A stretch of 64,000 nt of DNA from Novosphingobium sp. Chol11 (lineage in GTDB: Bacteria; Pseudomonadota; Alphaproteobacteria; Sphingomonadales; Sphingomonadaceae): the NCBI RefSeq assembly GCF_900218065.1, contig NZ_OBMU01000002.1:326232-390231 (forward strand), read 5' to 3'. The position numbers were made by a program, and so were the translations under genes. Shown here piece after piece: positions 32,183 to 40,570 of the stretch (position 1 is the first letter of the stretch; each line of letters opens with the position of its first letter). The notes beneath the pieces were generated by a model that was not told the DNA's origin, made no database searches, and worked only from the letters and a program-made list of their open reading frames with translations.

Positions 32183-32821
32183 ATGACAATTTTGGCCAAG
32201 GACATGGCGGAAAAGCCCGCTAGCGGTCGTGCGGCCTATCTGGAGCGGCGGCGAGCGGCGACGCGCGACGGGATCGTCCGGGCCGCACGGCAGGTGTTTG
32301 CCGAAGCGAGCTATGTCGATGCGAAGATCGACCACATATTGGGTGCGGCTGGAGTCAGCCGGGCCACTTTCTATTCGCATTTTGAATCGAAGCTGGAGCT
32401 TGCCAGCGCCATCTATGAGGAGACGGTGCCGCAGACGCGAGCCTTGTTCGAACGGCTGCCGCTGCTGGCGGGGCAGGATCGGTCAGCGGTCAGGGAGTGG
32501 TTGGCGGACTTTGTCGGTATCCATCTGGAACATCGCTATGTGACGCCGCTGATCGCGCAGTTGCAATTGTTCGAAACTGGCTTTCGAGCCCGAATATTGG
32601 CGGATACCGAGGTGCTGATCGACCTGGTGGCGGGATCAGGCGTCGATGCCTTTGCCAAGGCAGGCACAGACGATCGGCAGCGCATCAGGGTGCGGCTGTT
32701 GTTCAATCAGATTGCCCATGTGTGCGCGGAGGTGGCCCGGGGCGAGTTTGGCGTGCAATCCGGCATCTGCCTGGATTTGATGGCAGAGGGTATTGTCCGG
32801 TTCGTGAAACCGGCTGTCTGA
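32183..32821 (+). CDS. TetR-family transcriptional regulator
   Basis: A 212-residue regulator. HTH residues about 25-70 (RDGIVRAARQVFAEASYVDAKIDHILGAAGVSRATFYSHFESKLEL) match the TetR pattern closely. The C-terminal domain is helical with no known ligand motif. It lies 77 bases before the Gfo/Idh gene on the same strand, and likely controls the Gfo/Idh and Coq4-like pair or the divergent pncB gene. GGAGGAG lies about 12 bases before the ATG. Confidence 0.85.
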   Translation: MTILAKDMAEKPASGRAAYLERRRAATRDGIVRAARQVFAEASYVDAKIDHILGAAGVSRATFYSHFESKLELASAIYEETVPQTRALFERLPLLAGQDRSAVREWLADFVGIHLEHRYVTPLIAQLQLFETGFRARILADTEVLIDLVAGSGVDAFAKAGTDDRQRIRVRLLFNQIAHVCAEVARGEFGVQSGICLDLMAEGIVRFVKPAV

Positions 32822-32898
32822 CGGGCCGCGAAAGCCGGTGGACTTGAAACCAGACTGAGAGTATGGTTTCAAAAATTACAGGAGTAGGAGAGGCGCCG

Positions 32899-34023
32899 GT
32901 GGTGATCCGGGTAGGCATGGTGGGTGCGAGCCCCGATTATGGCTGGGGTTCTGGCGTCCACCGCCGGGTGATCGAACGGTTGCCTGGCTTCACGCTGCAA
33001 GGCGTATGCACGACGCGGGAGGAAAGCGCCCGGGAGGCCGCCGCCAGGTTCGGAGCGCCGCTGTGGTTCACTGATGCCGAAGAGTTGGCGCAACATCCCG
33101 AGATTGATCTCGTCGCGATTTGCGTGAAGGTGCCGCATCATCATGCGATTGCCAGGGCAGCGCTGAACGCAGGCAAGCATATCTATTGCGAATGGCCGCT
33201 GGCGATCAGCGTGGAGCAAGCGGAGGAACTGGCGGCACTGGCGCGGCGGCGGGGCGTCAAGGCGATGATCGGCCTCCATCTGCGCGGATCGCCAGTGATG
33301 ACCCATGCGGCCAACTTGGTCGCGGAAGGCTATGTGGGCAGGCTCTACAGCGTGACGCTGCACGCGCGGATATTCGGTCCGGTGATGCGGGCGATGGCGA
33401 TGCGGGCAGGCGGCACGACGCTCCTGTCCATCTATGGCGGACATTTGATCGACGCCATGGACCATCATTTCGGCGCGATCGAGGATGTCGATGTGCGCGG
33501 GGCGATCCATTTGCCGCCGGTCGATGAAAATGGTGCGCCGATTGATCGGGATGCCGACGATCATTTGCTGTTCGAGGGCAGGCTGCGGGGCGGCGCGCTG
33601 TTCCAGATGAACCTTGCAGGCGTGTCGATGAGCGGCATGGGTTGCGCGTGGCGCATCGAGGGCAGCGAAGGGTCATTGCTGTTATCGACGCGCGACCCAA
33701 GCCTTCCCGCGATAGAATCCTTGGTGCTGCATGGCGTACGAGGGGGTGGCGCGATGGAGCCAATCACCATCCCCTCCGCCCTGGAATGCGCGGCGATACC
33801 TGCTGAACCAGACCGCTACAGCGCCTATCCGGGCAGCTTCGCATCTCGCGAGGCGCTGTCATCCATCGGCAATCTCTACACGCGTCTCAGCGAAGCCATA
33901 ATGAACGACGCAGCGGTTGAGCCAGATTTCAGTCGGGCCGCCGCCATCCAGAACCTGCTTGCCCGTCTGGACGGCGCAAGCTCCCCCCGTGCATGTGCAC
34001 AAGCTGCCGGAGTTACGCCATGA
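32899..34023 (+). CDS. Gfo/Idh/MocA-family oxidoreductase
   Basis: An NAD(P)-dependent dehydrogenase of about 374 residues. The Rossmann motif reads VGMVGASPDYGWG, and the family's EKP is replaced by EWPLA (YCEWPLAIS), a rare variant at the nicotinamide-contacting Lys position, so catalysis may differ. The C-terminal sheet domain holds GGHLIDAMDHHFG, the usual metal-free active-site His region. A GTG at 32899 preceded by GGAGAGG fits the typical start; an ATG at 32863 would add 12 residues. The stop overlaps the Coq4-like start (ATGA), so the two are translationally coupled. Confidence 0.82.
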   Translation: MVIRVGMVGASPDYGWGSGVHRRVIERLPGFTLQGVCTTREESAREAAARFGAPLWFTDAEELAQHPEIDLVAICVKVPHHHAIARAALNAGKHIYCEWPLAISVEQAEELAALARRRGVKAMIGLHLRGSPVMTHAANLVAEGYVGRLYSVTLHARIFGPVMRAMAMRAGGTTLLSIYGGHLIDAMDHHFGAIEDVDVRGAIHLPPVDENGAPIDRDADDHLLFEGRLRGGALFQMNLAGVSMSGMGCAWRIEGSEGSLLLSTRDPSLPAIESLVLHGVRGGGAMEPITIPSALECAAIPAEPDRYSAYPGSFASREALSSIGNLYTRLSEAIMNDAAVEPDFSRAAAIQNLLARLDGASSPRACAQAAGVTP

Positions 34024-34928
34024 AAGCTGAATTGGAAATCGCCGATACCGCGCAGGCCGACAATGCCGAAGAGGTCACGTCGGGTAGCCCGATCTTCTAC
34101 CTGAACGGCCGCCGCAAGGTGCGGACGGAAAGCAGTGTTCTGGTCAGCTCTTCGCGATGGCTGAACGATGCGCGGGTGCGCGAGTGGATCTCGACCGAAA
34201 ATCTGCGGCGCAACGGTCATGACTATCCGCTGCTCTATGGTCTCCCGACGCTGATGCAGGCGGTCGATGAGGTGCGTGATGTCGAAGAGGCCGAAAGGCT
34301 GGTGGCGGAGGAACGCCGCCGTAACCCGGCATTCGATCAGTGGCTGAACGAAGCTTTTGTGTCGACCTACAGCAAGGATGATCTGAAGGAATATCCGGAG
34401 GGTTCGGTCGGCCGCCAATTGTTCGAATATATGGATGAGTTCGACCTTTCGCCTGAACTCAACTCCCGCATCTTGGACAACCCGGACTGGAAGCCAGCGA
34501 ATACGCTCGACTATTGGAACCTGCGCATGGGGCAGACCCATGATGCCTATCATATATTAGGCGAAGTAGGATTTGGATCAGTCGCCGAATATTTCATCAC
34601 CGGCGTGGTCACGGGCAATGTGTTCCGGCATCTGGGCGCGGAGTTGGCGGGCGCTCTGATGACGGTCAACACGTTGATCATGTTCCCTTGGATGACGCGG
34701 ACGATGCTGCATTATCCGGGGGCGTGGCCGGATCTGTGGCGGAACCTGTCCTATGGCTATGAGGTGGGGCAGCAGTCGGACGCGCTGTTCACCGCGAAGT
34801 TCGAGGAGATCATGCACCTTTCACCCGCCGAGGCGCGGGCGGCGCTGGGCTGGCGCGGGCACCGTGAGGGCGTCGATAGTAGGCAGGCGTCGATGATCTT
34901 TGGCGAGGGGCGGGAGATTATTCCCTGA
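34020..34928 (+). CDS. Coq4-like protein in catabolic operon
   Basis: A 302-residue protein of the Coq4 family, whose members bind a divalent metal via HDxxH and act on the C1 position of ubiquinone precursors. Here HDxxH is seen as QTHDAYHILGEVG (H174, D175, H178), with the following helix GSVAEYFITGVVTGNVFRHL and a GWP-like RTMLHYPGAWPDLWRN segment. It is coupled to a Gfo/Idh gene, outside any quinone biosynthesis locus, so a different ring compound may be the substrate. The N-terminal 40 residues are acidic and variable. GGCGC spacing aside, no strong separate ribosome site: translation likely depends on the upstream gene. Confidence 0.8.
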   Translation: MKAELEIADTAQADNAEEVTSGSPIFYLNGRRKVRTESSVLVSSSRWLNDARVREWISTENLRRNGHDYPLLYGLPTLMQAVDEVRDVEEAERLVAEERRRNPAFDQWLNEAFVSTYSKDDLKEYPEGSVGRQLFEYMDEFDLSPELNSRILDNPDWKPANTLDYWNLRMGQTHDAYHILGEVGFGSVAEYFITGVVTGNVFRHLGAELAGALMTVNTLIMFPWMTRTMLHYPGAWPDLWRNLSYGYEVGQQSDALFTAKFEEIMHLSPAEARAALGWRGHREGVDSRQASMIFGEGREIIP

Positions 34929-34962
34929 AGTTATGGCGCGGGTTCTTGAAACGAAGAAGAGG

Positions 34963-34988
34963 ACTTCGACAAGCTCAGTCCGAGCGGT
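34963..34988. repeat. CTTCGACAAGCTCAG interspersed repeat, copy 1
   Basis: ACTTCGACAAGCTCAGTCCG followed by AGCGGT, in the gap between the Coq4-like gene and the convergent EthD-like gene. A closely related copy is at 38382-38408, also between convergent genes. TTCG and CGA(A/G) can pair, giving a weak hairpin. Confidence 0.6.
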
Positions 34989-35046
34989 GCTTGTATGTTC
35001 CGGACAGAACAGAATGGGAGGAGGCGCTTAGCCCCCTCCCGATATC

Positions 35047-35766
35047 TTACTTCCCGTCGAGATGGGCGAAGTCGAACTGGCTCGTCGGAATGATGTCGAT
35101 GCGCGAAAAGTCGATGAAGCCCGCGCAGCTGTCCGCCATATCCTTTGTATTGCGGGCGAATTTCTCATCATCGCCGACTGCGTCGAAGAAGGCGGGAGAG
35201 TTGGTCATCGCTTCTGGCGTGAAGCATTCCTCGACAAAGGCATCATAGTCGGGTGCATTGGGCGTCAGCGCGCGAACGATGATATTCTGGACATATTCGA
35301 AATTCGCCTGCGTATCGATGGCGACGCGGGTGTGGTGCCGGTGCCAGTGCGCGACGGCATCGTCCCAGCTCATGTCCGAGCGGAAGGAGATGAAGCTCGC
35401 CTGCGACCAGCCCCAGGTGCGTGACCCGGCCTGCGGCGCATGATCCCGGTTGGGAATGATGGTGGATTCAGCAACGACCCACAGTTCGAAGCGGCTGCTA
35501 TATTCGGCCAGGATGTCGTCAATGGGTCCGCGGAAATGGGCATTGGCGGTGGGTAGCCAGAATTGCACCACCGCATCCTGCTGCGGCTGCTGCCATGTTT
35601 GCAGGAGCGGCGCGGCTGGTTCCACGGTCGCGTCGCGCAGGTTCAGGCGGATCGCAGTTGCGCCCGCATCCTTGAGCGCGTCGGGAAGCGCGGCTTTCAA
35701 CTGTTCGGCATAGTCGGCGCGCGTGACGCCCTCGGGCGCCCAAAGAGCGCAGATCAGCTTTTCCAT
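35047..35766 (-). CDS. EthD-domain protein
   Basis: A 239-residue protein with two ferredoxin-like alpha/beta repeats of the EthD/dimeric alpha-beta barrel type: first half (MEKLICALWAPEGVTRADYAEQL) and second half (FISFRSDMSWDDAVAHWHRHHTRVAIDTQ). EthD proteins accompany monooxygenase systems in degradation operons, with unclear chemistry. The WHRHHTRVA part holds the conserved His of the family. GGAGAGATCTGA precedes the ATG. Same direction as the two SDR genes upstream, giving a three-gene operon. Confidence 0.8.
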   Translation of the reverse strand: MEKLICALWAPEGVTRADYAEQLKAALPDALKDAGATAIRLNLRDATVEPAAPLLQTWQQPQQDAVVQFWLPTANAHFRGPIDDILAEYSSRFELWVVAESTIIPNRDHAPQAGSRTWGWSQASFISFRSDMSWDDAVAHWHRHHTRVAIDTQANFEYVQNIIVRALTPNAPDYDAFVEECFTPEAMTNSPAFFDAVGDDEKFARNTKDMADSCAGFIDFSRIDIIPTSQFDFAHLDGK

Positions 35767-35792
35767 TCAGATCTCTCCATCAATCTTTCAGG

Positions 35793-36554
35793 TCAGTCGA
35801 AATTGGCCTGTCCACCGTCAAGCGGGATGGTGGCGCCCGTCAGATAGGACAGGTCCGATCCGCACAGGGCGACAATGGCGCGGCCGATATCTTCCTCCAG
35901 CCGGCCGATGCGGTCGAGCGGAATGGTGCGGAAGAAGGCCTTTGCCTCCTCGGGATTATTCTCGATCCACCATTTGAGGCCCGGCGATTCGGCGTGCGGA
36001 GCGATGGTGAGGACGCGGATATTCTGCCGTCCCCATTCCGCCGCGCCCGCGCGGGTGAGGACACGGGTCGCCTGCTTCACAGCGCCATAGCAGCCATAGC
36101 CGGTCATGTCCCAGCGGATGCCAGCGGAAGAAGCGAAGTTGAAGATGGTGCCGCCGCCGCGCGCCGCCATATGGGGACGCACCAGCTTCATCAGGCGGAA
36201 CGAGGCGAGGGGGCCGGATTCAAACCCTGCCAGGAAAGCCTCGTCCGTCACTTCATCGAGCAGGCCAAGCGGCACTTCCTGCGCATTGTTGATCAGGATA
36301 TCGACGCCGCCAAGATCGTTGACCGCCCGGTCGACGGCAGCGGCAAGATCGTCCGCCGCCTTTACATTACAGGCGACGGCGATGGCGCGAACGCCATGGC
36401 CTTCGGCAAGGCGAGCGGTTTCCTCAACCTTTTCGAGCGTCCGCCCTGCCAGCAGCAGATTCACGCCTTCAGCCGCAAGGGCTGTGGCGATGCCCTGCCC
36501 GATGCCCTGTCCCGCCCCGGTGATCAGGGCAACCTTGCCTTTGAGAGCCGACAT
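35793..36554 (-). CDS. SDR-family oxidoreductase
   Basis: A 253-residue classical short-chain dehydrogenase. Dinucleotide motif TGAGQGIGQG, ILINNAQ in place of the NNAG block, catalytic Ser in NFASSAGIR and YGAVKQ as the YxxxK pair, then ATIPLDGGQANFD at the C-terminus. The ATG at 36554 (MSALKGK) has AAAGGA seven bases before it; a further ATG at 36575 is less likely. It lies 26 bases upstream of the EthD-like gene, probably one transcript. Confidence 0.87.
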   Translation of the reverse strand: MSALKGKVALITGAGQGIGQGIATALAAEGVNLLLAGRTLEKVEETARLAEGHGVRAIAVACNVKAADDLAAAVDRAVNDLGGVDILINNAQEVPLGLLDEVTDEAFLAGFESGPLASFRLMKLVRPHMAARGGGTIFNFASSAGIRWDMTGYGCYGAVKQATRVLTRAGAAEWGRQNIRVLTIAPHAESPGLKWWIENNPEEAKAFFRTIPLDRIGRLEEDIGRAIVALCGSDLSYLTGATIPLDGGQANFD

Positions 36555-36613
36555 CGCTCTATCCTTTCCCTTCATTTTGTTTCTGTGGCCTGCGCGTTGC
36601 CGCGCCTTGGATG

Positions 36614-37378
36614 TCAGACCTGGCGCGGCCGCAAGATCGCGTCGCTGCCGCCGTCGATGAAGATCAACTGACCCAGCAGATAATTATTTTCCATGTTGAG
36701 CAGGAAGTCGAGCAGTTCGGCGATCTGTTCCGGCCCGGCATATTCGTTGACGGCGATCGGATTGCTCTGGTTGATGAGCTTTACCATGTCCGGCTGGCTG
36801 AGCAGCGGTGTCGTCATCGGCGTTTTCACCACGCCAGGCCCGATGCCATTCAGCAAAATGCCTGCGCCGCCCCATTCGGGCTGCACCGCGGCGCGGCGGA
36901 CCCATTGGGATAGTGCGTTTTTCGACGTGGAGTAGGCGTTGCCCCCATCATTCGCCATGGCTTCGCGCGCGGCCTCTTCCTTGCCCGCGAGGCAGAGTTC
37001 GACCACCTGGGCGTTGGACGGCAATATGGCTGCGGTGGAGCAGATGGCGACGGCGCGCGGACGGGCGGACTTCGCGAGCAGGGGCCGCAGTCCTTCCAGC
37101 GTGGCGACCGCGCCGAAATAGTTGATGCCGATGGTCTCCCGCTCCATCCCCTGAGCCGAGATGCCTGCCCCTGCCAATACCGCGTCGATGCCATCGGGGG
37201 CCAGGCGCGTGACCTGATCGACCATGCCGGTACGGCCTTCCACCGTTCCCAGATCAGCATCGATGTCGGAATTGCGCAGGTCGACGCCGATGACGCGGTG
37301 ACCACTACGTTCCAGCCGGTCGCGGGTAGCGGCGCCGATTCCAGATGCGGCGCCCGTCACCACTATGGTTCTGCTCAT
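36614..37378 (-). CDS. SDR close to 3-alpha-hydroxysteroid dehydrogenase/carbonyl reductase
   Basis: A 254-residue SDR whose overall pattern resembles Comamonas 3-alpha-HSD/CR: opening IVVTGAASGIGAATRDRLE, GHRVIGVDLRNSDIDADL, INYFGA, the catalytic Ser region ICSTAAIL with a long insertion before YSTSKNAL (the YxxxK pair), PGVVKTPM, and the ending IDGGSDAILRPRQV. That enzyme interconverts 3-hydroxy and 3-oxo groups of steroids and other carbonyls. The start at 37378 (MSRT) has GGAGAG eight bases upstream. Divergent from the AraC gene, which may regulate it. Confidence 0.85.
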   Translation of the reverse strand: MSRTIVVTGAASGIGAATRDRLERSGHRVIGVDLRNSDIDADLGTVEGRTGMVDQVTRLAPDGIDAVLAGAGISAQGMERETIGINYFGAVATLEGLRPLLAKSARPRAVAICSTAAILPSNAQVVELCLAGKEEAAREAMANDGGNAYSTSKNALSQWVRRAAVQPEWGGAGILLNGIGPGVVKTPMTTPLLSQPDMVKLINQSNPIAVNEYAGPEQIAELLDFLLNMENNYLLGQLIFIDGGSDAILRPRQV

Positions 37379-37481
37379 GAAAACACTCTCCGTCTTTTGC
37401 TTTGTTGCGTTGTAGATGGCAGTTTTTTCTGCGCATAGCCAGTGCTTGTTCTCTTGCGTGCATGAGATTATCGTTGTGCAT

Positions 37482-38369
37482 ATGACGCAGCAGGTTCTGA
37501 TCGGCCCCAAGGCTCCGTTGGGCAGCGCGGCTTCGCCGTGGACGGTGCTGGCCGTCGTGACGAGCAGCGCCGCGCGCGTCGAACTGCGCCGCTATGAACT
37601 GCCCCGGCCCAACGAGATGTGGGAACTGGACGAAGCGCCGATCCTGTCGATCGTCATGCCCCGCGCCGAAGGCACGCAGGGCGAGATCATGTTCGATCTG
37701 GGAGACCGGCGGCGTCACAAGGTCGGCCGGCTGATGCTGCGGCCCGGCGGCATAGCGATGCATTCGCGCGGCGATGGGGGCACGCTCGACATATTGACCT
37801 GCCGTTTCGATCCGGTGCGCTTCGCAGCGGTGACAGGCCTGTCCGATTGGGATTCGCGGCGGCTCAGCCGATGCGCGTCGATCAGTTCACCGGTGCTGAT
37901 GGCGCTGGCGGAGCGGCTGAAGCAGGAAACGGTGACGCCGGGTTTCGGCGCGGAGATGGCGGTCGAGGCGCTCGTGCAGCTGGCGATGGTGGAGTTGGCG
38001 CGGTTGTTCCGGCGGCCGCGGCAGGCTGACTCCGCGCAGGGTGGACTTGCGCCATGGCAGCTTGCCCGGATCGAGGAAGCGTTGCGGTCCAGTGATGGAG
38101 AATGGCCGACGACGCAGGCGCTTGCGAGCCTGTGTGGGATCAGCCGGTCGCACCTGTCGCGATCCTTTGCCGCGACGGCGGGCCTGGCGCTGTCCGACCA
38201 TGCAGCCGCGATCCGGATGGAGCGGGCGCAGGACATGATCCGGGGCGGCGTGCTGCCGATGAACCGGATCGCGGAGACGCTGGGCTTTGCGACGGCGAGT
38301 GCGTTCAGCGCCGCGTTCCGGCGCGCGACCGGACTAACCCCGCGCGCGTTCAGGCAGGAGTTTCACTAA
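37482..38369 (+). CDS. AraC-family transcriptional regulator
   Basis: A 295-residue regulator with a variable ligand domain (about 1-190) and a C-terminal AraC/XylS double HTH (about 200-295): TTQALASLCGISRSHLSRSFAATAGL and PMNRIAETLGFATASAFSAAFRRATGLTPRAFR, the latter with the family's signature end. Located head-to-head with the 3-alpha-HSD-like SDR gene (about 100 bases between), so activation of that operon is a good guess. The ATG at 37482 is preferred by homology over earlier in-frame ATGs. Confidence 0.87.
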   Translation: MTQQVLIGPKAPLGSAASPWTVLAVVTSSAARVELRRYELPRPNEMWELDEAPILSIVMPRAEGTQGEIMFDLGDRRRHKVGRLMLRPGGIAMHSRGDGGTLDILTCRFDPVRFAAVTGLSDWDSRRLSRCASISSPVLMALAERLKQETVTPGFGAEMAVEALVQLAMVELARLFRRPRQADSAQGGLAPWQLARIEEALRSSDGEWPTTQALASLCGISRSHLSRSFAATAGLALSDHAAAIRMERAQDMIRGGVLPMNRIAETLGFATASAFSAAFRRATGLTPRAFRQEFH

Positions 38370-38381
38370 GGCCGTTGCGCG

Positions 38382-38408
38382 CCCTTCGACAAGCTCAGGA
38401 CGAACGGG
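38382..38408. repeat. CTTCGACAAGCTCAG interspersed repeat, copy 2
   Basis: CCCTTCGACAAGCTCAGGAC then GAACGGG. CCCTTCG and CGAACGGG form a small hairpin with one bulge. Lies between the convergent AraC and haloalkane dehalogenase genes, as copy 1 does between another convergent pair. Confidence 0.65.
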
Positions 38409-38410
38409 AT

Positions 38411-39352
38411 CTAGTTGTTGGCGCGTAGAAAGCTGATCAGCACTTTTGCGAGTGCTGCGCCCTGGTCTTCCTGGACGAAGTGGCCGCCATTGGGGATGCG
38501 CGTGTGCGGCTGCCCTTTGGTCCCAGGGATGCGGCGTTGGAAAACCTCTTCCCAGGCAATGGTGGCCGGGTCCTGATCGCTGAAGGCGGTGAGGAAAGGC
38601 TTGTCCCAGCTTTCGAGGAAGCGCCAGGCAGCGCGGTTTGCTTCCAGCCCTTCCGCACCTTCGGCGATCGGGATGCCGCAGGTGATCTGGAGCATGCCCT
38701 TCTTGTAAGAAGCGTCGGGGAAGGGCGCGGCGTAAGCGGCGAGCACGTCTGCCGGAACATCCGTTGCGCAGGCGCGTCCGACGAGCAGGTCGAGCGGCAG
38801 GTCTTCACTGGTGCGGCAGGTTTCGACCCAGGCGGCGATTTGCTCGCCGGGCCAGTTGGCAACGCCCAGCGGCGGCGGGTCGCAATTTTGCAGCAGCGTG
38901 TTCGTGGCGAGGACGGCTTTGAAGCGCTCCGGACATTCCGAAAGGACGCGCAGGCCGATGGGGCCGCCCCAATCCTGGCAGACGAGGGTGATGCCGCGCA
39001 GGTCGAGCGCCTCGACAAAGGCGCGCATCCATTGCACGAAGCGGTCGAAGCCATAGTCGGTGCGAGAGGCGGGCTTGTCGGACTTGCCGAAGCCGATCAT
39101 GTCGGGCGCGATGACGCGATAGCCCGCCGCCGCTACCGGGCCGATCATGTGCCGGTAGAGATAGCTCCAGGTCGGATTGCCGTGCAACATGAGGACGATG
39201 GGAGCATCGCGGTTCCCTTCGTCCACATAATGCATGCGGAGGGGCCCAAGCCGCTCATCCGCCACCTCCACATAATGGGGAGCGAAGCCATAGCTCGGCA
39301 GTGCGTCGAAGCAGGCTTCGGGTGTGCGCAATATGCCGGGCCGGACTTCCAT
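38411..39352 (-). CDS. Haloalkane dehalogenase (HLD-I type)
   Basis: An alpha/beta-hydrolase of 313 residues that hydrolyses carbon-halogen bonds. HGNPTWSYLYRHM holds the oxyanion/halide element, and the nucleophile is D127 in VCQDWGGPIGLR, where the adjacent Trp stabilises halide as in Xanthobacter DhlA (D124-W125). The acid Asp is expected in AFSDQDPAT and the catalytic His is in PNGGHFVQED. Length matches DhlA (310). The gene follows the sulfotransferase by two bases, so they are one operon. Halogen specificity cannot be read; some close relatives act on epoxides or esters. Confidence 0.87.
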   Translation of the reverse strand: MEVRPGILRTPEACFDALPSYGFAPHYVEVADERLGPLRMHYVDEGNRDAPIVLMLHGNPTWSYLYRHMIGPVAAAGYRVIAPDMIGFGKSDKPASRTDYGFDRFVQWMRAFVEALDLRGITLVCQDWGGPIGLRVLSECPERFKAVLATNTLLQNCDPPPLGVANWPGEQIAAWVETCRTSEDLPLDLLVGRACATDVPADVLAAYAAPFPDASYKKGMLQITCGIPIAEGAEGLEANRAAWRFLESWDKPFLTAFSDQDPATIAWEEVFQRRIPGTKGQPHTRIPNGGHFVQEDQGAALAKVLISFLRANN

Positions 39353-39354
39353 GG

Positions 39355-40530
39355 TCAGAGGATGTAGCGTTCGCGATAGGTGGCGAATTCGCGCTTGATC
39401 GCCTCTTCGTCCAACCCGAAGCGTTCGAGCGAATAGTCGTGCATCGGCCGCTGCTCGCGCTTGTTACCCGCGAGGAATTCGGCAAGCACTTCTTCCAGCT
39501 GCGCATCGACGGGGATGCCCATGCGGGAAAGGACGCGTTCGGCCTGCGCCATCGGTTCCTTGCCGACTTCGCGATAGTCGATGTCGATGAAGCGGTCTTC
39601 GCCGATCCGTTCACGCGCTGCTTCGAACAGGCGCATCCATTCGACAAGGCGCGGGAACCAGAAGGCACCGACTTCTTCGTCAGTAAGAGTGGCGCTGAGT
39701 TTGTACAGCGCCGCCTGCATGGAGACGTAGGAGGGCACGGTCTGCAACGGGTCGCGGTGCGTCATGATGAGCAGCGCGTCCGGGAAAGCCTTTGCCGCGA
39801 CTTCCGCATAAGGGAGGTTGGAGGGGCTCTTCAAAATCCACTTGCGGCCCTTGCGCGAAGGGTCCTGCCACTGAAGATATTTGAGGATGGTCTTGAGGTC
39901 CTCATGCCCTTTGGACTGGTCATATGTGTTCAGCCAGCGGCTGAAGCTTGGCACATAATTCATGCCCTCAATCATGGTGCTGACGAACATCTGGCCAAGA
40001 ACCAGGATTTCTTCATCCGGCGCGTCCGGTTCGAGCGGGTGGATGGACGCGAGTTCAGGCGAAAGCTGGAGCCAGCCATCGATCATCGCCTGCGCATAGG
40101 CACGGCGCTCGACCGGATTGCCGCGCTCTTCACCGGGGAAGGGTGCGAAATTCTGCGCCTCGTACCAGCGCAGGCCGGTCATGCCGGGCGCGCTGGCAAG
40201 CAGGCGCTGGAAGATGGTGCTGCCCGTGCGCGGCAGGCCCAGGATGATGCCCGCGACATCGACCTTTTCGTCGAGGATTTCCGGGTGGCGCTTGATGTCC
40301 TCCACCATGCGCAGGCGACTGACCAGGCCCTTGACGATGACCTCGGTCGTCGAAGCGCGCCCGGCAGGGGTCAGGCGCCCTTCGCGGTTCGATGCTTCGA
40401 TATAGCGGTCCATCGGTTCGAAGAACCACTCGTCCCCGAAATCGGAGAGCCCTGCCCGCTCGCGCGCCTGTTGCAGCAGCGCCTCCCGTTCGAGGGGCTG
40501 GGTCTGGATCTGGTCGGGCTGGGTCGCCAT
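39355..40530 (-). CDS. Sulfotransferase-family protein
   Basis: A cytosolic protein of 391 residues with the PAPS 5'-phosphosulfate loop GLPRTGSTIFQRLLA and the 3'-phosphate element (LKSPSNLPYAEVAAKAFPDALLIMTHRDP). Bacterial members sulfate lipids, steroids or polyphenols, and some close relatives have uncertain activity. Upstream ATG at 40530 is chosen since AGAAGAG precedes it; a GTG lies nine bases further up. It pairs with the dehalogenase gene downstream. Confidence 0.83.
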   Translation of the reverse strand: MATQPDQIQTQPLEREALLQQARERAGLSDFGDEWFFEPMDRYIEASNREGRLTPAGRASTTEVIVKGLVSRLRMVEDIKRHPEILDEKVDVAGIILGLPRTGSTIFQRLLASAPGMTGLRWYEAQNFAPFPGEERGNPVERRAYAQAMIDGWLQLSPELASIHPLEPDAPDEEILVLGQMFVSTMIEGMNYVPSFSRWLNTYDQSKGHEDLKTILKYLQWQDPSRKGRKWILKSPSNLPYAEVAAKAFPDALLIMTHRDPLQTVPSYVSMQAALYKLSATLTDEEVGAFWFPRLVEWMRLFEAARERIGEDRFIDIDYREVGKEPMAQAERVLSRMGIPVDAQLEEVLAEFLAGNKREQRPMHDYSLERFGLDEEAIKREFATYRERYIL

Positions 40531-40570
40531 GGTCGTCACTCTTCTTCAAAAGCTTAAAGGTTGGGGTAGG

